64,000 nt of DNA, from the NCBI GenBank assembly GCA_026936325.1, contig JAPTHN010000042.1, forward strand, positions 124,001 through 188,000, given 5' to 3'. Source of the DNA: Platynereis dumerilii (lineage: Eukaryota; Annelida; Polychaeta; Phyllodocida; Nereididae). Below, one piece after another: positions 9,269 through 22,000 of the stretch; the first letter of the stretch is position 1, and each line of letters opens with the position of its first letter. Under the pieces are notes generated by a model that made no database searches, was not told the DNA's origin, and saw only the letters and a list, made by a program, of their open reading frames with translations. The position numbers and the translations under genes are program-made.

Positions 9269-12250
9269 CAGACTTCATGCAGGTTGAGTTCATCGACCTA
9301 TGACGTCACGTCACTATTATGTTTTGCGCCATGACCGGTGGGGGCGCTGACCCAATTCAACATAGATGACATCACTTATAGTAAAATACTCAGAGTCCGA
9401 CATCCATTTATTGTATCTGGGGTATGATTCGTTATGTAAATAAACTTCAATGTCTGTCTTCAATGTCTGTCTAACATCAGAAGAAGGGCTGTCAATACAC
9501 CACCCCTTTTAACTGATAACTATACGATATATTTTTTAAACTGACAAACCTTCAATGAACTAAAATATGCAAATAAAAATTGCAGTTTACAATATTTGTG
9601 TGTGCACGATTTTGGATATTATATACATGTAAGACAAAATTATATAGGCCCATATTAACCGCGGTTTAGAATCACACATTCAATTTTATCAGCATTTTTT
9701 AATATCAATAATGATATATTTATATATTATGCAAGTTACTTCCCATGACTTACCTTTGCTTCAGAACAGTTGCGGCTTGATATTTGAAATGTCTTTGTAT
9801 CTGATGTGATGCAGATTGGCAAGTCGATGTCAGTGTCTTGGGTAGCTATGGTTCAATGCACTTAGCAATTATCAATAGCTTTTATATAATGCTATCAATA
9901 GTTAATGAATTTATCATATGAGCCATCTTTGCTTTAATTGGTTTGGAGGTGTGGGCCTGTGGGGGAGACTAGGCAAGTTGAGCCATGGGGTAAAATGTAT
10001 TGAAAATTTATCTTATGAACAGTGATTGAACACTATACACTCTTGATCAAAATGCTGGAATAATTTGGTTTTTCAAGGTGTCAGGACTTCAAAGTTATAA
10101 AACTGGTGATTGAATGTGTGGAAATTGCAAAGATTTTTTCCTCACACATCTCTACACTGAGGTATCATTCCCTCTTCCAAGCGTACAATCGACGAAGATA
10201 CTGGATTATTTCAAGAATTTTTCAAGTAAATTCCATCTCTGTCGATATATCCTGTTATACAGTATCAGACGAAAGTTTAGGCCGTGTCAATTTTTTTTTC
10301 AATATAATGGAAAATAGGAGAGCAGCTGAAAAATTTCTGCATGGATTTTCTTGCCTATGTATCAAGGAAGTTCTGAAATAGAGAAAACTTGATCTATTTT
10401 TATTACTTACTTGTATAAGTGTGATAAACAAAAATTTCAGGTGGTCTGAACTTACGGCCTGTGTACGTCCGTGAAGTTATTCAATCATGTTTCATTTGAT
10501 TTAAAGGCAATCAGTCATGAAACAGGAAAAAAAAAGTTTAATAATTTTTAAAAATTTCTACTTGGGGGGTAGTAATGGTGATTCAACGAGCCAAAATTGT
10601 TAATAAATAAAAGGTCAACTAAAAATAACAGAGAAAATATGTTTCTGACACATTTTCATCCTTCTAATGGAGTATGAATACACTTGACACCCAGTCATAT
10701 GGCAAAAATGGTGTTTTTACCTGGGTTTTGTCTAAGAGACGTCTATTTGAAGTATCATAAAACAATGACCGGAGTGTTTGCATTGACGTGAGCATGTGTC
10801 CTTGAAATCAAACAACTTTTGTTTTGTTTGCTTTACTTATGATGAAACTACAGCCTCTTTTATGGAAGACGTAAAACTGGTCCATTCATTAACATTATGT
10901 TTCAGTACACCTTCCAGAGTGGCGTTTGTAATTTTGTCTGTACTGTGGGAAAAGAACAAAAGTTTGTTGATTTGATTCTTTGATAAAGTGCCTTCATCAT
11001 AACATTGGGGTTTCCTGCAGGCGCACCATGCGTGAACCTTTTTTTCTCTAAGGGTAATACTTTGGTGTCAAATTAAATTGTCGTGACTACTGTCGAAAAT
11101 GCAGGTCACAAAATTTCAAGATCCCATGATCATTAATTTCAATAACTTTGCTGTTCTTTTGACAATATTTTTTGATAAGTCAGGAATTTTACCATATTAC
11201 TTGCTTGATGGGATGGGAAAAAGTGACATTTGACTCAACCACAATTAAAGATGATCAAATTAATAAAATTAAAGAGTCAATGCTGCCCTGCCCCCTACTG
11301 GAGCTTTTAGTCAAAATCTTCAAAAAAGATGTTTTATTCAAATTTTTTGAGAGTTTTGGCAAGGAATGAGTTTCTATGTGTATGTTTCTATCCTGGACAT
11401 GCATAAACGCTTAATTTTTCAGTACTTTGGGTTCACATGCTTAATTTCACCGGTAATTCCTAAATTTTGATAATTTCATTCATAAACAGCTTGTTCCTTT
11501 ACTATTTTTTTTTTCAAAATGTTCGAGGGGCAGCTTTTCGGAAGTCCTGTGCCTGTTATGTGAAAATTTCATAAGATTAATTAAATCCAATATGCCACAA
11601 AACCAGTATTTCCATTGTGCGTTTTCCATTGAATTGCAGTCTGTGAACTGAAGTTTCAAACATAACTCACTAAAATGAGCGCTGTGTAGCCAAAAGTGAA
11701 TCCTTTTTCATGAAAGTTACCAGTATGCCTTTTAAGAACATATGTGAGGTCTGTGCCAGATTTGATAATTATTGAACAATTAGAACTAAGAAAATTTTGT
11801 TGTTTAATGATGTTGCGTTTTTAATGATGCTCAGTGTACATTGTATATCTTAACAAAAGTCTTATCCATCGCAAAATAATTCCCAGAAGATCATATTGCT
11901 TTGACATCCAATTTGAAAGTAGCTTCTTATATTTGAAAGTAGCAACACGTTCTACTTTTTAAAAATCATATTTCTTGTTTCTTAGAATGAAGCTGACGTT
12001 CTATCACAGGAGGTTGTACAGAAGATGGATAGATTGAAAGATAGGTAGATTTGAATAGATTTCTCCATTTGTCCAACTTTTGTTTTACCAAGATTTGATA
12101 TACTGTCTTTACTTTTTTAAATCAATGGCAATATTCATTAAAACCTATTCATGAACAAATGTAGTATTCATTGCAGTGAATGGCAAAGAACATTGGAATA
12201 ACTAGAGGCAAACAAGAACTTTCGACAGCATCTGAACATTATATGTAATA
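9269..12250. other. Long unassigned region
   Basis: About 3 kb of AT-rich sequence without a recognisable gene. A short tail-like duplication, TTCAATGTCTGTC twice, follows AATAAAC at about 9446-9474 and may be the 3' end of a decayed LINE. Open frames at 10106-10381 and 11172-11369 show no motif that I recognise. Confidence 0.35.
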
Positions 12251-12375
12251 ATGAGAGAGAAGCATAACAATCTGTGATGCAGCCATTCACCACAAGTGTC
12301 TTGATTCCATTATGTGCCCTGGACATCGTTGGCACAGGGGATTTTGACGAGGCTTTTGTGACTTCATGTCATATT
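12251..12375 (+). repeat. Dispersed repeat, copy 1 (pair with 16674-16775)
   Basis: From the phrase AATGAGAGAGAAGC to GACTTCAT, this segment aligns with 16674-16775 at roughly two-thirds identity or better. The conserved part can be read as LIPLCALDIVGTGDFDEAF here and MIPICAYDIDDTENSDKDF in the other copy. It could be an old dispersed repeat or a relic of a duplicated coding segment. No splice context is clear. Confidence 0.5.
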
Positions 12376-12663
12376 TGGTTCAACGAAGGGTTTCAGTGTT
12401 TATCACATGGACATCCACTCTATCTCAGTTATTTTGCTCCTAACATTATATCATTACAGCCATTGATATAAGAGCGATAACTCAAATATATAAGAAAATT
12501 AGAAGGTTTTTAAATTTCTTTTTGGGAACTTTAAGAAGTTGGCATAATTTCCAAAGGGGACGAAAAAAAAGTCTTCGAATTTAAATTTAATCTGTCCAAT
12601 TACAGTCTGACAAGCTGTAACACAGACAAAAAGGGCCTTCCCAATTCACTGATCCTCACTAGA

Positions 12664-13002
12664 TTACAGCGAAACACTTTGATATAGAATTAGAGTGGAC
12701 TGTGGCACTGTGAAAATGGCATTTTGTGACTCATGATAGCTGATGAAGTGTCATCTTCTTTACTTTCAACATGAGAAACATAAAGGCTGTTTGATTAGTC
12801 GTGATCAAGAGAAAGCCATTTGAATTCTCATAACGGATTTTAGAGTGAAAATCAGATGCATAATCCTTTCGTTTGGCTGTCACCAACAAATGGGATAAGT
12901 CTTCTTCAATCAAATTAACATTGAAAGTATTGGGTTTGATCATGACAAATCATCAGCATGATGACACGCGAAGTGCCATTTTATCAGAGTGTTTCGCTGT
13001 AA
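12664..13002. mobile_element. MITE with TTACAGCGAAACACT termini, 339 bp
   Basis: TTACAGCGAAACACTTTGAT at 12664 is the inverse of ATCAGAGTGTTTCGCTGTAA ending at 13002, with one or two mismatches. Weaker pairing continues inward (AAAATGGCATTTTGTGACTC against GCGAAGTGCCATTTTA). No coding capacity was seen, and the target duplication is not clear. Confidence 0.75.
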
Positions 13003-14158
13003 ACAGAAACTGATGTGCATCGTGCTTCACAGATCCAGACTGAGTTTGTTGTATTGAAAAGAAACCATGCAATTGCAAGTGTGTGCGTATTGCTAGTGTA
13101 TTGCTGGTGGAAACTTGAATAGTTCAAAGCAAAAGGTCTCTTCAAAACATTCTTTCAATTGCTCAATCCTGGAAAATGTTTCAGTTTACATATTTAAAAA
13201 AAGCTATTCATTGCTAGCAGACCATTTTATAGACAAGGAAAAACAGGTGATTACAAGATGCCTTGAAGGGAGCTGCAATGACATCACTGAAAGTCTAAAA
13301 AAACTAAATGTAATCAGTCATACAATCATGTCTCTTTCCCTGGCTGTAAGTCATGGTTAAGAAATATAGTTTGTGACTTCACTTTCTCAGTGTGAAATGT
13401 TTCTGACGGGGCCATCTTAACTCAATTATCCAGTAGATTCTGTTAGCTATATGTGGTTCACTTCAAAATAAATATTTTCAGATGAGGCATAATATTGTGA
13501 TGATTGTGTCAAAAAGCAAATTATTTCTATCCTGGTATGAATAGAATGACAAGTAACATGAAAACAAATTTTCATGTATATAATTAAGTTTTAGCCTTTT
13601 TCATACCTTGCATGTAAAACTACAAATCCCACGCAAATCCTTAAACGTCACTTGTTACTATGCTTTCAGAAACTGAAAACATTTAGTTTGTGTTTCAAAA
13701 ACGTGTCCCCGAAGATCATCTTACTTAGTTTCGCGAAATAATTTCTTATTTTCCGAGGATGCCGATATATATATATGGATTTTCTCCTTTCCTAAACAGA
13801 TATTTTTTTCTTTGAACTATTCAAATTTCCTCATGCAATACACACTAACTTGTACGGTGTTTCTTTTTCCAGGTGCCAAAACAAGGGCCTCGGTCTGAGT
13901 CAGTGAAGCACAAAGGAGGCAGCCTTTCTATTCAAACAGTGCAATGTACTGAGGATCTGTGAATTGGAAATGCCCCTTAGTGTCTAGTTTTGAGTTTGCC
14001 ATACTCTGTGTAATTGGGAAGATTAAATCAGAAGAAAGATATTGAATTTTGTGTGGCCTCCAAGAGTATGTTTCCCTTCGGACTTCACAAACTTCTGAAA
14101 CCTGCTACTTTTCTTAGTCATTTCACAGATGTAACAAAGTTCGAATTGCAGCACTCTA
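13003..14158. other. Unassigned region flanking a possible exon
   Basis: Apart from the candidate terminal exon at 13873-13962, no element or gene is supported. The open frame at 13115-13360 has no recognisable domain. Confidence 0.35.
13873..13962 (+). other. Possible 3'-terminal exon of an unknown gene
   Basis: A good acceptor (TTTCTTTTTCCAG ending at 13872) is followed by an open phase of 29 codons, reading VPKQGPRSESVKHKGG then SLSIQTVQCTEDL, and a TGA at 13960-13962. The composition is less AT-rich than its surroundings. No partner exon could be linked and no domain is recognisable, so this may be chance. Confidence 0.2.
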
Positions 14159-14540
14159 CAGTACAACCAAAATAAATAAGACTACCCCAGCAGGAAGGAA
14201 GAAACGGCCATTACTTTACCCTTTCCCCCCTTTTTACTCCCTCCTGATCACTTCCTCCTTTCACCTACTTGAAACTACCTTTTAAATTTGCATAAAATTT
14301 ACATTTTACCAATTCAAACTCCACCACACCCATTGTGTTTGACTTCTCTGATGTTGTGCCCCTTGCTAATTGCAAATATGTCACCAGCTCTCTTAATGGA
14401 GTTCTTAATATGGAATGAAGTAGTGGTGTGGAGCAAAGGTAGTTATGAGGAGATTTGGGGTGGAGAGGAGAAAGGAGGGCAAAATAGGTAATCAGAGGAC
14501 TTCTGACAGAATATTTTCTTACTTTATTTTGGTTGTACTG
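14159..14540. mobile_element. MITE, CAGTACAACC termini, copy 1 (382 bp)
   Basis: The CAGTACAACC left end and GGTTGTACTG right end are inverse. The next bases (AAAATAA and TTATTTT) also pair. The body is polypyrimidine/polypurine (CCTTTCCCCCCTTTTACTCC; GGAGAGGAGAAAGGAGGG). It matches 32948-33340 in reverse orientation. There is no coding capacity. Confidence 0.8.
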
Positions 14541-15659
14541 AACCTCATGCTGACTTGCACTGCTACAACTCATTTAAATTGAAAACCATGCAGGACCTCA
14601 AGTTGTATTACTGACATTCTCATGCATCTGAATGTAATTACTCATATAGTCCCAACTGTAATTGATGGGGAGTCGGGGACTCAATCATTAGGATGTCAAA
14701 AATATATCCAATTCAACTCAAATCAATTCTGAATTGAATTTAATTCAATTAAAATATGTTCAGTGGATTCCATGTGCTGCATGTTGTTCATTTTGACAAC
14801 AAAATATATTTTGAGAATTAATAAGTATACTAGCTGTTCACCCGTTAGGGTTTCTTGCTTTTCAAAAATGCACGGAGTTCCAGGTTCTTGCCAGGTTAGA
14901 GTAATGTGAAGGCTGGTCCTATTTGCAGGTTCCAGTGAGCTTTAAGTTGGATGAAGTAATGTGGATTGTTCTGAACTACTACAGCGTGGTGTACATCACT
15001 ACAAACACTGAGAGACTGGAGTTGTTGGAAAATATGATTTTCTAAATGCATGACGCAATTTAATTTCTGGGAGCTTTGAAGTTATATTGGACAAAGAAGT
15101 TCAAGCAGTGTGGCAAAAGATGCGGAATTTAGTGGCCTGCAATATAATATGCATACATGTGGGATGTATTTAAGTGAAAAAACGTGTTTTTTGTAGGAAA
15201 TTCCCTAGATATATTTGTGTAACTATGGAAATAATGAATGTTGATAGGTAAAATTTGCCCTATCGGGAACTTCAGATGAATTGATAGGCTTAGGAGTGTA
15301 ATTTAAGATGTTATGGATTGAGATAAAAAAGCCTTATGAGTGAGATGAGATTCCTGCTATGACTATTATTATGATTAGATGTGTCAGACGATTTATAGAT
15401 TTCCGATTATCATGCATAATAAAGATTACTGAATAGGCAATCAATAGGCTCCTAGGGGATACCCCAAGGATGGGAGATCCCCCTCCCCAAGATACCAGGA
15501 CACTCCAAGGGTGGGGCTACCCCCAGGGATACCCCACGATGGCCGCTTCAAAGTGCCTTGCACATGTTATGCTTAAATCGTGTGTCGATGGTATCATCCA
15601 TGTTCATTTCCAAATTTAGTATTTTCACAAATTATTATGCATGTATTTATAGGTTATTT
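14541..15659. other. Unassigned region
   Basis: No gene is supported. A short G/C-rich patch at about 15450-15545 repeats the phrase GGGATACCCCA with variation. Confidence 0.35.
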
Positions 15660-15768
15660 CATGGGTTGGACCTGTATTTCCCTGATATTTTCTCCCTGGA
15701 CCCTGTATTTCCCTCGACCCTGCGGGGTCTCGGGTGAAAATATCAAGGAAATACAGGTCCTACCCATG
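15660..15768. repeat. Palindrome (109 bp) with GACCC-GGGTC apex
   Basis: CATGGGTTGGACCTGTATTT, continuing to 15697, is the inverse of 15732-15768 ending TACCCATG, with few mismatches. The apex contains GACCCTGCGGGGTC. Downstream, 16100-16200 repeats the internal phrase GTATTTTCCCTC several times, and TTCCATGTCTA (about 15781) pairs with TAGACATGGAA (about 16255). The palindrome may therefore be one end of a wider repeat reaching about 16266. Confidence 0.75.
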
Positions 15769-16502
15769 TCATAGCTATTAATTCCATGTCTAATTGCCCT
15801 AAATATCTTTTCTGACAAATGAAAAAATTTACGAGCCGAGCTATCGTTGGGAAAAGTGCCGTAGCGAGGTCAAAAACGATCGTCGCACAAAATCTGATCC
15901 TGTCAGTTTTTTAAGCTAGTGTTGACCTACCTGTAGCACTTTATCGGGTTCAAATCGGAGCATTATTAGCCGAGCCCTGACCCAAAACGTCTGGTACTGA
16001 CTTTTCATTTTTTTCACCTTTTTTTTTTATGTTGACAGTGCCATGTGTATTGTGACGTCGTGACGTCATGGTAACATCATCGCTAAGGCCTGCTCTGATT
16101 GATTGAATTTCGTATTTTCCCTGTCAAACTCATTAATTCTTGTATTTCCCTCTGCCCATATTAATTCTGTATTTTCCCTCGTATTTTCCCTCTGCTGTTC
16201 GTATTACCCAGCTAGAGCAGGGAAAAAGTGCTGTATCAGGGAAGAAATGTACCTAGACATGGAATAATGTATGGTATTGTACTATATACTTATTGTATTG
16301 TCATGCAGCCATAAAATCTTCCAGTATGATGCAGCTAAGGTTTTGTCGTAATTGTGATGATAAGTGATGAGAAAACTAGTAGTCTGGTGAATATATTCAA
16401 TGACTTTCAGGGATGTCCAAGGTCTTTCACTTGACTAATTGCCCTTGCATAGTATGCTGGTTACAACTTGCCATTATAGCATGACCATGGGCTCAGACTA
16501 AA
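15769..16502. repeat. GTATTTTCCCTC-rich continuation of the palindromic repeat, then unassigned
   Basis: TATTTTCCCTC or close variants recur at about 16110-16195. GGGAAAAAGTG and CAGGGAAGAAATG lie at about 16220-16245. An 11-bp inverted match closes at about 16265. Nothing is recognised from 16267 to 16502. Confidence 0.4.
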
Positions 16503-16504
16503 TT

Positions 16505-16582
16505 GAGTACTGGGAGTGGGTTTCGAACCCTTGACTTGACTGTAACAAACAGGAAAGCGTTCTTAACCATTATGCCACAATA
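16505..16582 (-). repeat. tRNA-derived SINE head
   Basis: On the minus strand a box-A-like TGGCATAATGGTTAAGAACG (16577 down to 16557) is followed about 38 bases later by a box-B-like GGGTTCGAAACC (16530-16519). Both spacing and sequence fit a tRNA-type internal RNA polymerase III promoter. The acceptor stem does not pair cleanly, so this is a SINE head or a decayed tRNA copy, not a working tRNA gene. The body 3' of the head was not identified. Confidence 0.6.
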
Positions 16583-16673
16583 GAACATGGGGAGCTCCTA
16601 GTGAATACTTACAAAGATATGATCCCAGGAAAACAACAACCCACAATGTTTAATCTGAGTGTTATAAAATCAT

Positions 16674-16775
16674 GATGATGGGAGAGAAGCCTGGCAATCT
16701 CTGACATGTCCAACACCAGTAATGATTCCAATATGTGCCTATGACATAGATGACACGGAGAATTCTGATAAGGAC
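16674..16775 (+). repeat. Dispersed repeat, copy 2 (pair with 12251-12375)
   Basis: Starting with GGGAGAGAAGCCTGGCAATC, this segment aligns with 12251-12375 at both the DNA and the conceptual protein level (MIPICAYDIDDTENSDKDF). Confidence 0.5.
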
Positions 16776-19616
16776 TTCATAAACATAATTATTTGTTCTC
16801 AGAAAGGATCAGGCTGGACTGTTTTTCAGACATCCAACCTGACTCAATTATTTCGGACACCCCCTCCCCCTTGCTCCCAAAATAGTTGTGCCTCTGTTAC
16901 CATTTTGTGTGATACTTATAATGTTGGATAGTGTGGGAATAAGGGAAGAGAAAGATAGTTATTATAATGACAATGTAAATTCTTTTATTACAAAGTAAAA
17001 CAAACATAATTTAGAGGCACTTTTTATGTTCATTTACAGGCACACAGTTCATACTGGAATAAATTCAGAGCACCAGCAATGTTGTGATTAGCCTTTGAGA
17101 CATCGAAATCCTTCTTTAAATGGCATCCATTCAGGGATGTCACTTCGGGTCAATCTACATGATTATCCAATAATGAAGGCCTGCAGGTCTACACTTACTG
17201 TCACTGACCATAATAAGTTTCCATTTTCGCTCTCGGTCATTCACCAATGGAAATGTGCCCAGCTCGTCCAAAGTCTGCAGAGCACGGACCGCGTGCAGTT
17301 CAAGTTTTGGCATGAGATTTACTATGTCTCATCTTTAGGCCATTGGTAAATGAATGTAATGCAAGTGAGCTGCTGACTTTATAAAAATTGATACGGTTTT
17401 TGTTCTCAGAACAACAACTTTTACATAATATAATTTTTCACATTTTCATAATTCGACAGTCTTCAAATTACAGTACTTTTCTTAGAAAATACATTTGTGG
17501 TATTATCCTTAATACCTTGGTAGTTGGTAATAACTACAATGTAACAAGAGAGACCCATATCTAACTCATGAGAGACAAGGATTCCTTGATTAATGTAGTC
17601 ACCTTTTGCCAAATGTTCCTTATTACATCAAATTATTGTCTGCTCAAATGAAAATCATGGTATAATGAGCTACTAAAATGTTAGGGAGCAGAAAATGTTT
17701 TAAAGTCTGCTGACTTACTTTCGTGCAATTAGAGAATTGATTATTTCTTGAGAAACTAAAAGTAGATGTCAAAAAAGTCAACCAACATTTGTGTTCTTTC
17801 AAATGGAAGATATCTCCATAGTTCATGGGTCTGTGCATCTGATTGTAGGCTTTTACCTGGAAATCCAGCTTTATTTTTGCACAAAAAAATGCTTTGGCAT
17901 TAGATCAAAAAAATATTTTTTGTTTCATCTATTCATCTTTCATTTATTCATGGCAGAGATTAATTGCCATGTTCTTTGAAGAGCAAAGAAGATTTTGCCC
18001 TCTTGTACATGTCACTGAAGACTGCCATTAAGGTTCATCAATAAGCCTTGTTTGATTCATTAAGCAGAAAAGCTATATAATTTTCCTCCTTACACACCTG
18101 TAATTATATGAGAAGTCTCTTCATATCATATTGTATACAACCATTCAGTAGCTAGTCAATTTAACATGGCATACATAACTAAGGATCATATCATTATAAT
18201 CACAAACTTAAAGTGTTTCATCAATTTCTAAAGATAAATTTAGACCAGCCAGTGCCACAAAGTGGTTTTAAGACACATGGTATTTTTTATTGATTTATTT
18301 TTAATTTAAATTTTGCTTTGAACATTTTCTGTTATCTTCCTTTGATTGTCGACGAAATGAAATCCCTCCAGCTAATATTGCAGTTAAATCTTGGCTGACA
18401 TGATCAGTCCTGGCTTACCTAAAAACGCCTCCTCTGACCATCTTACTCACCCCAACTTTCCACCTATCCTTCTTTTTCTGCCCTGTCTTTCTGTGAGCAG
18501 CATATAACCTTCTGACTCCTCTTTTATTTTCTATTTCTACTCCATCTCAAAATCGCCACCAGGAGTGCATGGATCTCTCAAACCACACATGAAATGCTCT
18601 CTCAAATGTCTTCTCCTGCTTTTAATACTGCAATTACAGGAGTAATACTTTGTGAACCTCTAAACCGCTATCAACGGCTAATTATTTCACTATCTTTCCC
18701 CTTTTAACCTAGTTCACTTTTAACCCATTTCATACCAAACTAATACTGCCATATATTCATGAAGTTGCACTGCAGCACACCTGGTGCTGGACTCCAACAT
18801 TACATTTCTTTCAGCTGGATCACAAAAATGCTAACCCTTCTTCTTTCTTGCTTTGTCTCATTTCCTTATTCACTTGCTTTTTGCCCCATTGTAACCTGCC
18901 TTTAAAATTTAATACATTAGAGCTATTAACAGACAGAAATATCAGTACCCTCCTCCCGCTTGTATAATATACGAATATGATGACGGTATGTCGTGGTTCT
19001 AAACAAATAAAGTGGTGGCAATACTCTCAACAGAGAACACATCATTGAGGTATCGTAAAAGATACAGCGCTAATATATGATGACTTTTATGGTCACGTTC
19101 GGTATTTTTGGATAGACAATTTGGCAACAATTGCAATAATCTTATTTAACCCTACATTCCTGTTACACTGTATGCCCAGTTATATCTAACCTTTTTTTAA
19201 AAGGGCTCTATGAAACCAGAATAAAGACCTCGTGATCATCTTTTAGTGTGACTATGAATTACAAACACTAGGGTGAACCTCGTGAATAACAGATGAATCT
19301 TCTCTTTCATCCATGTCCTATGGAATTTCCTTAGGCATTTCCTGGCAGTCATAGGCAGGTGGCTTATTGACAAAAGCCAATGTAAGGCATGGACAATGTA
19401 AATATGTCTTTTGATGTTTCCATATATCGCGTACATTATGTATATATGTAGTATATCCCTAATTTTTAAATTGAAATCTCCAACCTATCTTCATGTTATA
19501 TATGTTTTCGCTTCCCCCCAGCAAATAACTCTTTTAAACAGAGGCTTCTGTGAAAAACTTCACAACGGTACATAGGTGATAGAAAAACAAGACTACTTAC
19601 CATGGAATTGTCTCAT
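16776..19616. other. Long unassigned region
   Basis: About 2.8 kb with no supported gene. The pyrimidine-rich part at 18400-18900 and several short open frames (for example 17095-17349) show no motif. It could be intronic or intergenic. Confidence 0.35.
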
Positions 19617-20110
19617 TCACAATATAGGCTTTGTCTAATGAAATTTCATTGAAGTAAATGCAGTAGTGGCTGAGTTTTGGGCCAGAAACGAAAAACTAAT
19701 ATATATTTTTTTCAATAGTAAAAGAATGTATTATTATTATTATTATTATTTAATTGATTTATATAGTGCTACAATGTTATTTTCATCTTTTAATTTAAAA
19801 TGTACATCAACCGTACCATAAAAATTAACAACTAAACCATATAGGATGTGTGTACACTACCAAATCTGAATGTAAACAAAAAAAGTGTCATTTTTTTCTA
19901 AATATTTCAAAAAATATGAAAAATCCATCAATGAGACCATCAAAAGGCACAACTCGACTATATAGGCTAAATGTGTACCGAATTTCATCCACATAATTAT
20001 ACGCAATAGCAGCTGAGTTGCAGCCCTGAAACAAAAAAAAGAAAATTTCGTATATATCTTATATATCATTATTTCAAAAAGTACAAAATATCAATCACAT
20101 GACTTCCATG
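19617..20110. repeat. Two adjacent copies of a three-copy repeat module
   Basis: The module ATATAGGCT...AATTTCAT...GTAG/AGCTGAG occurs at about 19617-19710 and again at about 19857-20110. A third copy is at about 21887-21935, resuming at 32497, where the DIRS1-like element interrupts it. The second copy reads straight through the point at which the third is interrupted (19972-19990), so it gives the empty-site sequence. An ATT microsatellite lies at about 19732-19752. Confidence 0.7.
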
Positions 20111-20573
20111 ATAATAGGGAAAGGCTCAGAAACATGTCCCTTTTTTATATTAGTTGACCTTGAAAATACAATTTTCAATTTATTTACTTGAAACCAAATC
20201 ATTTCTAATCCAGCCAGGTTTGCTCATCTGGTAGTTTCATTAATCTTGAGAAAATAGTGCGGGATACACTATTTTCTGATCTATATTTCCAGGAAACCAT
20301 GCTTTTTTTTAATCAATTCAATTATTTTGGCTGAAAAAATTAGGAAAAATGCTCTTTTCTAAGGCTTCAATACAGATGGATATGTTGGGTTTTGATGTTT
20401 AATGTTGACATCACCGAGTGCTGATATACTTGAAATTTACAAATTTTAAAGAATTTTTGCGATAGTATTTCGTTGCCATATAGGCCAACTTCAATTGAAC
20501 GTAACGGAATCACATCAGACAGCATAACGGAATCACACAATTTCCTTCGTCACCTTGTCAAAAAGAGAGCAGC
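20111..20573. other. Unassigned spacer
   Basis: AT-rich. The phrase GTAACGGAATCACA and a near copy occur at about 20500-20540, and an inverse-like phrase at about 21675. The 939-bp element may therefore have landed inside an older repeat. Confidence 0.4.
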
Positions 20574-20577
20574 ATAA

Positions 20578-21516
20578 GGGTTGTTTTTCAATCGGGGTAC
20601 GCTCTGGAAAGTCACACGATATCCAAAATACCAGAAATACCATGCATATATGTGGAAAAAACGTTACACAGAATGATTAAACATACTGAGACGGACCTAC
20701 AGTAGCGAAAAAATTATTCAAATCGGTTGATAACTGCCCGAAAAAAATGTATTTGTGTAATTTTGACCAAAATTGACTGTCTCATTTGCAAATTAATCAA
20801 ATATCGCTTCAGATTTTTCAGTCCTGACCTAACAGAAAGTTTTTAACCAATGTTAATATGCTTTCAAAATGGTCCCAAGAGTTCAACATTAGAATTACAT
20901 GCAACAACTATGATTAGTCTCTTCAGAATCCTGCATTGAACACATGAAGGTCAATTCCGTCAAATATTGTCCTCTCCGAAATAGGGTCAGCAAAACAGCA
21001 ATAACATTAAATTAAGAGTATTTTTATTTTATAGAAATACTCCTTCAATAGATTAGACAAAGTTTTGGTAAGTGTTTCACTTCAGTTGTACGAACTGCAC
21101 AATGCTCGTAGCGGAAAACACCAAAAACAGCTTTCGTCAAATAAACTGTCCTCTCCGAAAATAAGCTGTTCTCTCCAAAAATGTCTATTTTCCTTGACAC
21201 GCACAAAGTTCTTGGCCAAAATTAAGCAAGTAAGATGATTTTTCATTGTCAGATATATATCTATCCACTCAGCACAAGCCCATATAATTGGGTGTTCTAT
21301 ACATCAAGTAATAGAGGGATGAGCCTTGGTCAAATTATCTACAACAACGCAAAAAGTCAAAAAAAAAAAGTTTCAGAATACTTGCAGCCCTAAAATTTTC
21401 AGAAATCCACGGCACGGTATATAGCAACAGAAAAAAGTCAATTTGGCCAGAAAAAAAATACCTTTATTTTTGACCCCCTTGAGACAAAACTATGTACCCC
21501 GATTGAAAAACAACCC
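20578..21516. mobile_element. Inverted-repeat element, 939 bp, ATAA target duplication
   Basis: GGGTTGTTTTTCAATCGGGG plus TAC at 20578-20600 is the exact inverse of 21494-21516. ATAA flanks both sides (20574-20577, 21517-21520). Inside, the phrase GTCCTCTCCGAAA recurs at about 20970 and 21143, with a related CTGTTCTCTCCAAAAA. No transposase frame is visible. Perfect termini indicate a fairly recent insertion. The superfamily is not assigned. Confidence 0.85.
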
Positions 21517-21936
21517 ATAACTTCCATCTGAGCAAACTCAGACACAATTGATATCAAAATGTTTTTAGGGTATATCCCTGGGATGACGAAGGTCAGTCTA
21601 TCTTTTCCATACTCGGAGCAGTTTTCTTAAATCAGATAATGAAATCAAAAAGTAACAAAATTTGCAGTTTTTGTCTGTGATTCCATTACGCTCTATTCGG
21701 CTTGCTGTAAAAAAACTAATCAGGCTGATCACAGACATTCTATGAATCAGAAATGTTAGTCTATATTCATGTAAGTCGAAATAGATCACTGAGTCATAAT
21801 TTCTGCAATCACAAATTTTATCATGCATAATTAAAGCGTAATTTTTGTGATTTTTCTGTGATTCTGTTACCATGGAATTCATGATCAATGAGACATCAAA
21901 AGGCAAAACTAGCCTATACAGGCTACATGTGTACCT

Positions 21937-22000
21937 ATTGTGTTTCACTTCATGTAGGCCATTGGAGAACCCACACGAGAATGAGGCTTGCATCTCCAAT
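21937..22000 (+). repeat. Left inverted terminal repeat of the DIRS1-like element
   Basis: The outer part starting ATTGTGTTTCACTTCATGTA is the inverse of 32208-32252. The inner part CACGAGAATGAGGCTTGCAT, ending CTCCAAT, is the inverse of 32373-32402. Matching two different places at the right end is what the internal complementary region of DIRS1 predicts. Confidence 0.8.

Noticed and set aside
16505-16582. Functional tRNA gene
   Set aside because: Boxes A and B are present, but the acceptor and anticodon stems do not pair properly. Better explained as a SINE head.
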